A DNA stretch of 64,000 nucleotides from Onchocerca volvulus (taxonomy: Eukaryota > Nematoda > Chromadorea > Rhabditida > Onchocercidae), in assembly GCA_000499405.2 (NCBI GenBank), contig HG738136.1, positions 808,276-872,275 on the forward strand. Reading direction: 5' to 3'. This document shows positions 34,501 through 46,500 of this stretch, in pieces. The notes under the pieces are model-generated. The model did no database searches and was not told the DNA's origin. It saw nothing but the letters and a program-made list of their open reading frames with translations. Positions within the stretch are counted from its first letter, which is position 1; each line of letters starts with the position of its first letter. A program made the position numbers and the translations under genes.

Positions 34501-37500
34501 CGGGCTCAAGTTCGAGCGTCAGTTGGCAGCTCCTTTCCGTCACTCTTCATCGAGTTAGTTCTTCGTTCAAACTTTATCTTATTCCGATACACACAAAATT
34601 ATATTTACTCTTACTAATTGTCATTTTCCTTCTTCCTATTCCAATTCTCCTCCATCTCTCTGATAATTCCCTAAAATTACAAATTTAAACTTTTCCGTTG
34701 CTATTAATAATTTTCTCCAATTTAAATTTAATATACTTTTGCTATTAAATCTTGAAATTCCAATTGAACAGTAAAAATTTTAAGCTGATTTAACTTAAGA
34801 TTAAATTCCGGTAAACTTGAATTAATTGAAATTTTCAATTCAGTGCTATTTCAGTTTGATTGAATCAAGCTTTATTCCAATTTTTCCTCTTTGATTAAAT
34901 CCTAAAATTACAAGTTAAAACTTTTCAGTGCTATTCATAATATCTTCAGCTAAAATTTAATGTATTTTTGCTATAAAATTTCTAAAATTTCAATCTAGTA
35001 GCAAAAGTCTAATTGGATTAAATTTAGTTGACGAAACTTTTAAGTTAATTTAACTTGAAATAAGTTCAAATAAGTTTGAATTAATGGAAATTTTCAATTC
35101 AATGCTATTTCAATCTGAACCAAGAAATTGAGTTAATTAAAATTTTCAATTCAATCGCTTAATCAATTTTAATAAACATTTATTCTCAGCTATCATTAAT
35201 GTGATAATTTCTACCGTATATTCCAATATTTCTATTAAAATGTTTTCTTTTATTATTTCATTTTTGTACTCATTAATTATTTTTTTTTTTGAATATCAAT
35301 TTATTGGATAAAAGATATTGATATCAGTTTATCTTATTTATTTCATTTGATAACAAGTAAATGTGAATTAAACATCATATCATATCAGATTATATTACAA
35401 CAGAAACTGGATTGATTGATTCGGAATTTTTAAAATATTTCAAAAATGATTGATTTATGGGTTTTTACGCTAAATTTTGAGAAAAAATTTCAAAATATAA
35501 ATTCTTTTCTGGAAGCTATTTCGGTTTGATTATTTTCTTGTAGTTTTTGTTGAAAAGGAATGAATGAAAATGATATATATTGATCATATATTAAATTAAT
35601 ATTATGTTCTTTCTTATTTCCTATTTCAAAAATAAATTATGATTAAATTATAAATTGAAGAAAAATAATATATAATGAATAAGAAATAGGGATTTTTTTC
35701 TGGAATTTTTTTTTTTTTTTTTGAAACTTTTTATTCATGAAAATTTGAAATTTCAATTTCTCTACTGGTATTGATTGCCCAATCAATTCATGATCATTTT
35801 TATAATAATGATCAAAGCATTTGAAAAAAAAAAAAAAAAAAAGCACGAAATCTAAACTTTCTTCCAGATTTGCCAAAAAAGAAAGAAAAAATGTCTCATG
35901 GATTCATGACTGAAAAAAATTTATGAATTCACAAATTTTTTGCACAATTTTTTAAACTTATTTTTGCAAATTTTAGCATCGCTCATCATTCATCTTCATT
36001 CTCGAAATTAAACCCTTTTCCTAATCTCTCCTTTTCTTCTCTCTCCCTCTCTCTCCCTCCCTCTCTCTCTTTGCTGGATAAATTAGGCAAAATTTCAAAA
36101 CTATTACTAAGGATGATTAGAAGTAGTAAAGAAAGAACAGAAATCGATTTAATCCAAAGGTCTAGTCATACTAATATTTCATATAGTATGAGTAATAATT
36201 GTAGTAGCACTTCTCATCAATTATCTTTCATTTTTCAAACATTAAATTTTAGACATTAAAATGGGAAAAAAAAGAATTGTCTCATTTCAATATCTATTCA
36301 TCTTTTTTTTTTCTTTCAATTTTATTCAACTACTTTTTCAATAGATTCTTTCATCTTGCATCTTTGATTCTTCCACAGATTCTCATTTATTTTCTGCACG
36401 TTTTCCGTAACAGATTCTCCCTTCTGAATCATCTTCGTTTCGTCTACAAAATTTCATTAACCATCTTCGATGGCCGCTTTTTCCACAGTTTCTTATCTAG
36501 CATCTCCATTTCTTCCAACAGATTCCCATTTACCATCTTCATTTCTAGCCCACAGATTCTCATCCAGCTATTTCCATTTCTTCCAACAGATTCTCATTTA
36601 ATATTTCCGCTTCTAGTCCGCAGATTCTCATTTAATATCTTTGCTTCTAATCCACAGATTCTCATTCAGCCATTTCCACTTTTTTTAACAGATTCTCATT
36701 TAATATTTTCGCTTCTAGTCCGCAGATTCTCATTTAATATCTTTGCTTCTAATCCACAGATTCTCATCCAGCCATTTCCACTTTTTTAACAGATTCTCAT
36801 TTAATATTTCCGCTTCTAGTCCGCAGATTCTCATTTAATATCTTTGCTTCTAATCCGCAGATTCCCATTTGCTTCTTTTGATTCTCATCTTATCAATCGT
36901 CGCTGTTGCTTCTGATTCAACATTCATCCATCTCTCTCTCTCTTCCATGGATTCTTTATCCAACCAATTTCATTTGTTTGAACATAAGCTTTAAAAAAAA
37001 AAAAAATTTATTCCCCACCTCTTGTCTCCATTCTTTGAATCATTCATACTTAATGCAGAGAATTTTTTTTTATTCAAATCAAAAATGCTTTTTGTAAACA
37101 AAATCGAGAATGAATAAATGAATGAATCATTTATTCATTCTCGATTTGTTTGCCACTTATTTTGCATTCATACAAACCATTTGCTATTTTAAAATTTCTG
37201 ATAATTCATTATAAATAATATCATTTATTATCAGAGATTGTTTTTAGGATTTTTTTACAATTGAATTCAATCATTTAAAATATTCATTGAATTATTACTA
37301 AATTTATTTCAACAATTTTTCACTCTTTCAAATATCATTTATCGAATTATTCTTAAATTAAGTAAATTTGCAAGTTTTTTTTTCTCGAGACTCTTGAATT
37401 ATAAAGTAAAAATTACTTTTACAATTTAGAAAATTTGGCAAAATATTTGTTTAAAAGCATTTTGTTGAAGATAATTTTTACATTCTGTTAAAACTTTTCC

Positions 37501-40500
37501 GGATGAGATAAAGCATTTTAAAGTTTTTTTTTGTTTTCGTTCTTTTTACATCTGAATTTAAAGTTCAATTTATTTCCAATTACTTGTTATAATAAATGAA
37601 TTTTGAAATCGAATAAATTAGAAATAGGATCAATGATAGAGAATGAAAGTAAAAAAATTTTTAGTTGCAATCAATTTTTCTTTCCGATTTCCGAATTAAT
37701 GAGAACAATTGCTAATGAAGGCAGAATTGATTTGTAAAGTTTTTGCACAAATTAAACTGCAAAAATTCAAACTTTGCTTTTTTTCCTTTTTTTTTTTTGA
37801 AAAGCAAAAGCAGTCTGTTTCATAGAAGATTTATCATCCTCTTGTGATATCTATACTCAATTTCTTTCGCAATTTTTTTTTTTTAAACTTTCGAATTTAT
37901 CTTTCAGGTTGTTTCTTTCGCAACATTTATATCAAATTGATTGATTAAGTTGGCTTTAAAAAAAAAAAAAAAGGAAAAGATCTTCCATTAAATATGATAA
38001 GAAATTCAGGGAAGTTTAATTTAAAATATTTCGAGAATTTTAAAATTAAAAAAAAAAAATTAAAACTTTCCCGCACTGAAATGATTTTGTTAGGTTCGTT
38101 ACATCTATTAGCAATAAACAATATTGCTCCATTGTTCACATGTGTTAGAAAACATGTTTTACACACATATAATACACACACATACGTCCACGCACACATC
38201 CACACGTGTCCACTCACGCACACCCACATACGCTATACACAAGCACACCCACACACATATACCCGCCCACGCACACCTACATACGCCCACGTCCATACAT
38301 ATGTCGGCAATTCAAGGAAATGTAAACAGAACGGATATATAACACACATGCAACCTTGCACACACCCACGCACATACATCCACATACACCCACGCACTAC
38401 ATATATATGCATGGGTATATGAAATATAATCAGACACATACACATACAGACATATCACGCATACACATTACAAACATACAACCACACAAATACAGACATG
38501 CACCCACACATACACACCCATATATGCATGGATATATAGCATCCAAAGAAACGTAAATAGACATACATACATAAACACAGATAGACATACACTCACATAC
38601 ACAGACAGACGGACAGACACCCACACACACACACATACACACACTTATGTATAGGCGAGCAAAATTAATGGCCACTATAAAACGATGATTTTATGGTGTT
38701 CGTTTCGTAGCGCAAATTTTTTTTGCTGCAAACAAAATGCAAATTTGTATTTAAATATCGATTATTGATTTGTTTCTTTTAAAATTTTTTTCTGCTTTCT
38801 CGTATATTTAATTGATTCAACTTGAAACTTTATATGTTTCAATTTAAATCATTGTTGCTATCAAAAGTTTATAGCTGCTCTTCTCGAATTTATCATCAAT
38901 GATTGATCATATGGATGATAATGATAGCTATCAATGAAACTTTCTATTATCTTTGATAAAGAATTATAGTAATCATAATCGGAAATTGAATTTTAATCAA
39001 AAAATTCTCTTCTTGTCTTGAATTTTATGATGAACATGATTGAATGAAAGATAAAAATAGCTAAGTGAATTTTTCGATATTGTTTTCAGTAAAAGTTGTG
39101 GTATTCTCAAAAATTCAACTTTTAATTTATAATTTAATTTTTAGCATTTATTTTGATTTAAAAATTAATCTTTAAATAATTTTAGATTTATTTTTAATTT
39201 TCAATTTTTTTTCCCCAGTCCCACTATAAATATTCTGTGAGAAGACAAATAATTAATTATTAATTAATTTTGATTTAAGGTGATCTTTTTTTTTAATTTT
39301 GGAAACTTTCAAATTCTAAATATTTTTGACATAAAATATCAGATTTTTGGATAATTAGTCGTTGATGATACTTTCTCGAATTATATTAATCTCAGATATT
39401 CAACTTTAAACTAGAATTGAATTTTAGCATTTTATTTTGATTTAATAAATAATTTACAAATGAATTATTTGTCATTTAAAATTTGAACACTATTTTTACA
39501 AAAAATCAATGATTCTTCACACTAACTGTGATAATTTCAAAAACTTTTTAAACTTTAAAACTAACTTTACTTTGAATTTTAAAATTAATTTAGCATATAT
39601 TTCGATTTTATAACTAATAGCGTAAGTGAATTAGTTGTCAAAATTTAAAGCTTGAAACTACTCCTGCAATTATCACTAATGCTTATCACCAAAATTTTAT
39701 AACTTTAATCTATAAACAGTTTTCATTTTTCATATCATTTCAAAGTCATATTTCTCAATCAATTCGATCAATTTGATAAAATCTCATTGATCAACCTTTT
39801 CCGCTGCACGCATACTGCAATTAATTTTAGGACACGTATCTAGGACACGTGAGATTTCGTCGCAAAATACTTCTTAATGCAATTTTCTGCATAATATCGT
39901 CCATTTAATTGTTTTTATTGCCAAGTATTAATTAAAGAAATGATGAATGATGCATGCTGCAAAATGCTAAAATTGTTGTTTACATAAATTTTATTTGCAA
40001 ATTTTCATCATAATTAACTTTTTCATTTTAAATTTTAAATTGTTAAATTTACTTTTAGTAAGTGAATGAAGCATGTTACGTATAAATGTATTGCTCTTAT
40101 TCTTACGTATTTCACGTCTTTCACGTTCATATTTTCATAGCTCGCACATTGCGTATAGTCATACTGCTCTTATTCTCACGCATTTCACGTTACCACGTTC
40201 ATATTTTCATAGCCCTCAACTAAAAGAAATAAGTTGATGACATTGATTGGTAGGCCAGGATAAGTGAATATTTTGATGGAAAATTTATTTCTTTTTACTG
40301 TTCTATATCTACATATCAATTATTTTTAATTTCCATAATGTGATACAGTGTTTACGGATTCACGTGCTAGAAATCACGTAACTTCGTAATCACGTAACTT
40401 GAATGAGGAAATGACGCAAATAATCCAAATTGTACTAATTTGCAAAATTAATTAAAAATATTTTATTTCTTCCACTTCTCATTAATTTTTTTATTTTTTT

Positions 40501-43500
40501 TTTCTTTTTTTTCTTGACAAATTCAAAAAATATTTCCAATCTTTTGTCTAAACATAATTCATTGTTTTATCCGTTTGTTCTTTGATTGCTTTTTATTTTC
40601 ACATATGTATATGTTTTTTTTTATTCCGAATAATCGATGGCATTCACTTGTTATGCTGAATCGATTACGTGAGAATGAATCAGTTACGTGAGAATCGTGA
40701 GAACATACGTGAGAATCATTCCTCTTATGACCAAATCATTGAGAATCATTTTTTTTTATTTTATACGTATTTATGTGATATTGGAATGAATTTTTGACCT
40801 AATTGCATAATCTTATATGACAAAAATGGTAGTATTCATTTAATTTCATTAATGTAATCAGAATTGAAATTATGTAAAATAGAAGAGATGATAGATATCA
40901 TTAGGATGAAGGAAGGAAACAGATCAAAGAATATTTGATCGGAACGGAAAGATAATATCGGAACGGAGATATCTGGTGGAGTATTTCGAATATGATGTGT
41001 GATAAGGAATTAATTAATTGAATGAAGAAAAATAGGCTAAGCTAAATTCCGGAATTAAAATTTTTATTTTAAATTCTTCTACTAAATTTAAATCAAACTA
41101 TGACTTTCGAATTGAATAAGATAATTTTGAATTACGTAAATACATTACGGAATTATATATTCACGTCACATATTCATCATAGAAATATATAAATAAATTA
41201 AATATACTCTTATTTCATTACTTTACCTGTACGGAACCTTACTTATCCGGCATTTTCCGGAAAAAAATTAACACTGCTAACTTTCCAGATTGATTTGGAT
41301 GTTTGATGTTATCAGTTAATTTTCCGTAATATTTCCGTAACTCCGGGTTCAGTTAATTTTTCGTAATATTTGCGGAACAGGTTGAAAATTGGAGACAATT
41401 TCATATCATCCACTCCATTTTAGTAATTTTCATATTGCGGAACCTTTCTCCTTAATTTTGCAGAAATGAAATTTAATTACTTTTTAAAATTAGGACAATT
41501 TTTTTTTTAAGCCTTAATCCCATTAACCGATCGATACGTCCTCTCATTCTCGTCTTTTCTTTTAAATTTTGTTGAAAAAAAAAAAAGAAAAATCTTTCGA
41601 TTAATTATTTTGTTTTTGAAAAACCTCAAAGTTATTTTCAAGTTTTCTTAATAATATCAAAGAATTCTGAATTTAATTTCAAATTTTGACTGTCAAGAAT
41701 TTCTTAACTGGCAACAAATCAGTAGTATATCATATGATATCAGAATGGATTAAAATTTATTGAAATTTAAATTCACTTTAAATTTCATTTCATTAAATTT
41801 AAATGTATTTCCTTTCTCATGATAGATTCCATCCAACATACTTCTATTCATTCTTCGACGCTAATGAGGAAGCACTAGACGGAAATTTTATCAGTTGAAA
41901 TATTATTTCTCTGGAAGTGCTGTTTCCTTCACGTACGCCTAGATATTTCTTCTGTTTTACGTACGTTTAGATATTTCTTCTGTTTTACGTACGTTTAGAT
42001 ATTTCCTCCGTCAGAATATTCATGAATAGTTCACGTATACGTTCGGTTATTCAAATTCCATATCATTTTGCTTCCTTTTTTTTCTTTTAAAAAGAAATCT
42101 AAAGATTTAGCAAAAATAAAACATTAAATTGATTCATTTTTAATTTCATTTCAATCAACATCATCATCGTAATTGTTCAATCAAGAATTGAATGATAGAA
42201 ATATTAAATTCTAAATTAAATAATGAAATAAATGAAGCGGAAAAAAAATTCTTGTTTTTCTACAAACAAGAAAGAAATTGCTTTTACAAAGCATTATTTT
42301 AGTTTCAAATTTTTGTTTCAAACTTTTGCAAATATTTTTTAGCTAGAAATTATTTCCAAGAATTGATCATTTTTATCATTTGATTGAATGGTAGTACTAA
42401 TGGAGAAAGAAAATATTTTAGCTCTATAATTTTGGATTATAATTAATAGGTCAAATTAATCTATAATTAATTAGTATTTGCTATATTCTCATTAATCAGT
42501 CCAGAATTATCAGTTAAATTGAAAAAAAAAAAAGTTTTCAAGTTTTTAAGTTTTTAAATTTTTTTTTACGGCTTTTTTGGTTTCGTTCTTTATATTACAA
42601 CCCAGGAAATGCACAAATGCAATTTATAAACAGAATATCTATATGAAGGAAGGAAGCATTCGGAAAACAAAAAGGAGCATCAATTTAACAATTGACGTTT
42701 TTCAGCTTTATTTTCAATTTTACAATAGAACAAATGGCATTCTTCGAAAAATCTTCTTCCCTTATGAAAATCTTTCTTTAATTGTTTTTAATCACGTTTC
42801 ACGTTTCACGTTGTAATTATTTCTAATTACGTTTCAAGTCTAATGTTTCACGTTTTGTAATTGTTTCGCTTTATGCACGTCTATTGTACACATGCACATA
42901 TGCATGAAATAGATGAGGTCTTGCTGATCAAACGAATTAACGGTGAAACATTATAGGTGAATAGGATGAGGAATAATAAAGTGAACGTGATACGTGAATA
43001 GGATAAAGAATAAGGCAGTAAACGTGATACGTGAATAGGATAAGGAATAATAAGGTGAACGTGATACGTGAATAGGATAAGGAATAATAAAATGAACGTC
43101 GTACGTGAATAAGATAAGAGAAATGCAAACGAACGTGATACGTGGATAGAATAAGCAATAATACGTGAATAAAATAAGGCTTTGTTGTTGGAATGAGTTA
43201 ATTAAAAGCCTGAAATGTTGCAATTCTAAAAAGTAATAAGTAATATTTGCTGGAAATGGCTTCAAAAATAAATTATTACAGAAAAACGTTCATGTGAACA
43301 TTTGTAAAGTTTATTATTTTGTAGTATTTGAAACAATATTTTTAGCTAAACTTTTTGAGAAATTTTTTTAAGTTAAAAAAAAAAGTTCTAACAATATATT
43401 TGCATATTTAGTTTAAAAAAAAGAACAAAATGTAATTTCTGTACTCAAATATTTCATCTTTCTCATCCTCTCACACATTGAAAGAAGGAGTAAAATTTTA

Positions 43501-46500
43501 ATTTGAAAATTGAATTTGAAAATTGAATTTGAAAATTTGAGTTTAGAATAGAAAATTTATTAAATTGAATGATGATGATGATGATATATGTATGTCATAG
43601 AATTAAAATTTTTCATGCTTCTTCCTATTGTTAATTTTAATGTCAAATAATTTCAATCTCAAAAATTTTCTTTCTTCTTCTCTCTACCTCTTTTCGAGAG
43701 TTAATTATTATTGGTTGAATAGATAAATTGTCGTTTTTTTTCGAAAAATCTGAGAAATAATTCAACGATAAATAATTAGAAATGATAATTGTAAATGAAA
43801 TTCAATCATTCAGAAAAATTGGCAAATTTCACTTTATTTCGTTTTTTTTTTTGTTAAGAAAAAAAAACTATCACATTTATCTCTTTTCTTAATTTTAATC
43901 CCCGATTTTAAATCAATTTCAAATCAATTAGAATCCATATTTTAATCATTCAAAATTCATTTAATCATTTAATATAAATTGAATCCTCATTGTGCTAGTA
44001 ATTAAATGATCAATTCAATCTTATTTAAGCCTCTCCTTAGTACTACTTTTTTCCCGAGATTTCGAAATTTCAATCAATCAAAATTCATATTTTAATCAAT
44101 CAGAAAGAATTCATATTATTTAAGCACAATTTGAATCCTCAATTATGCTAATAATTAAATGATCGGTTGTTTAAGATGATTTTTATTTCTTATTATCATT
44201 GAAGTTAATAATTAATATTTCATTTGCTTCTTACCAAAGTTTGCTTTTTTTGAATTTTTGAACTGATATTTATATTAAAGCTGTAATTTTGCATAATTTC
44301 AGGTTCCAAAAGTTGGTTTCGGTATCGCGGTATCAAACGGTCACGAGAATCCGAATTTTACATCGGACGATCCGGCGGTGATCGTCAGTGACGTCATTCC
44401 AACTGGTCCTGCTTTTGGACTTGTCCAGTATGAATTTTTATTATTATTTGCCAAAAAAAAAAACTAATATAAACATTAAAAATTACAATTCACATAAATC
44501 ATTCGTATAATTCAATTATTTGCATTTTTGGAAATATTTCAACCGCTTTTCTGGAAATTGATTATTTAAATTCCATGCAATATATAGGAATCGATTGAAA
44601 AGCATTTTTCTCTCGATATTTATTTACTACTATCATATACATTTATATGGAAGCCATTGAAATACAAAAAATAAACAAAATCAGAAATCAGTGAATGTAA
44701 ATGGAATAAATGGAATTTTCTGCCATTTGAAATTTTAAGTGTTGAATTTACTTACATTTTGTTATTGTAATTGAAGCTGTTTATTAAGATACTATTATTT
44801 AGGTGTTTTTTATTTAATTTCCTAACTTTTTTTTTTATTTTTTGTTTTTTTTTAAAGATATGAAGATAATTTGATTTCCATTTATTAATAATTTACCATT
44901 GGCAGTAGATTTCTCAATCGTAGTTTGTAAAATTGTTGAAATTTAATTACCCAAATCTTGGTCATCCTCCAATTTTTCTTCTTTCATATTAAAATCATAA
45001 ATAGTATGGCGCATTTAATACGTTGCTTTTAATCCATTTTTTTTTTTTTTTTTCATAAGCTTTTTAATTGATCTTTGTTCATTTTTTCTTTTCATTCATT
45101 ATTTATATCTTTTATATTTCAATAATTAATTACAATTTTAATAAGAACTAATCAATTCTTATCTTGAATGATAAAAATTCTTGCACTAAAAAAAGATTTA
45201 TTTTAAGTTATATCAAGTCAAATTGAATTAATTAAGTTAGAAGAATTAATTCAATATAAGAATCAATAGTATCAGAAAAGCAATTTGACATTTGGCTTGT
45301 TGTTTTAATTTTTTCGCCTAAAACTAATTGATTTTTTAGTATTCTTGAAACTATTTTTCTTCCTAATAATCATAACGAAATATTATTTTATCATTTTTCT
45401 TTCTCGTATTTGATAGAATGGATTTTTTCTTTCATTTTTTTTTTTTTTTTTTTTTTAAGTTTTAATAGAATTTTCAATCCTAATCATCTTCTTTGCATAA
45501 TGTATTCATATTATCAATCGTACAAAATGATAAATTACATCAAAAATGGATAAGATATGATTTTAAATATTTTGTTAAAAACTTGAAAGGTCATTTCTTA
45601 TCAATTTTTTTATCTTATCATTTTATCGATGCTTGATATCAGATACATTTGATCGTATATCAATTTAAATCATGTAAAATTTATTCCCCAACAATTGTTT
45701 TTATGCAAATAATTTTTCGTTTAACAATATTTCGGTCATCATTAATCATTGTCATCTGCCGGAGGGTGAAAGACCTTTCCATCGACTTTTTTTTTTCTTT
45801 TTTTTTTCGTAACATTTACGAATTTTGCGCGACTTGATATTCAACGGTAACGGAATTTTAGTAATTTGATATTCAACGATAACGGAATTTTTAAATTTTT
45901 TGAATTTTTCAAAAAATATTTATTGAAAAACAAAAAAAGAATTAAAAATATGAGCAAATACAAAACATCTAATCCACAATCTTTTTATTTTTGAAATAAT
46001 GAACGAGCAATGAATAATTTCAATTTTTGTAATTTATTCAACAAAAGATTGTCAACAGATTAATTATTGGACATTGATCTTTGAAACTTGAAGATAAAAC
46101 AAGAAGAAATCCTAATGACAAACATTTTCAAATCACGATGAATCTAATCGACAAAAGGATTAATTAGTATCATAAGATTGTTGATTGAGAATCATTGTCT
46201 TATTAATCTGATGTTCAAATATCAAGAAATGGATGATCGAATATCAATAATTAAAAAAAAACTAATGATTGATTAATTATAAATAAATTATTATTATTTT
46301 GTTGAATTATTGCAGGGTAAACGATTGTATTTTATCAGCAAACGGTGTATCACTCGAAAGTGCTGATTACGCAGAAGCTGTGAAAATTATGAAAGAATCG
46401 CAACAATTAAATATGGTTTATTTATTGATTTTTTTTTTTCATTATTTAAATTCTCAGTATTTAATTTCTCATTTTTTGAATTAATTTTTATTGCAAATTA

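Larger units (their letters stand above)
39829..43185. repeat. Zone dense in ACGTG/CACGT words
   Basis: More than thirty CACGT or ACGTG/ACGTA words scatter through this part of the intron, singly, in duplicated blocks (40091-40140 and 40161-40210; 41921-42010) and in the array at 42951-43185. CpG-containing words are rare in neighbouring noncoding DNA. Whether it is a decayed satellite or a cluster of binding sites is not decided by sequence alone. Confidence 0.7.
34554..44302 (+). other. 9.7-kb zoo-1 intron, repeat-rich
   Basis: An intron bounded by GTTAGT and TTTCAG, about ten times longer than most introns in this window. It holds tandem duplications, a higher-order minisatellite, a palindrome, a CA-rich array, an ACGTG-rich zone and one arm of a long inverted repeat. 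No convincing exon was found inside. Confidence 0.8.

Noticed and set aside
36071..36259. Exon-like ORF ('LLLRMIRSSKERTEIDLIQR…') after a strong pyrimidine tract in the long zoo-1 intron
   Set aside because: The acceptor at 36086 is in the wrong phase for exon B, no donor follows, and including it would break PDZ1.
36277..36789. 170-aa ORF
   Set aside because: It is produced by the 36-bp repeat, whose length is a multiple of three; no start context or homology.
37945..38675. Several overlapping ORFs on both strands, Cys/Val-rich or Thr/His-rich
   Set aside because: All derive from the CA/CCA-rich array.
42937..43265. Antisense ORFs of 73 and 104 aa
   Set aside because: They are translations of the 37-bp minisatellite in different frames.
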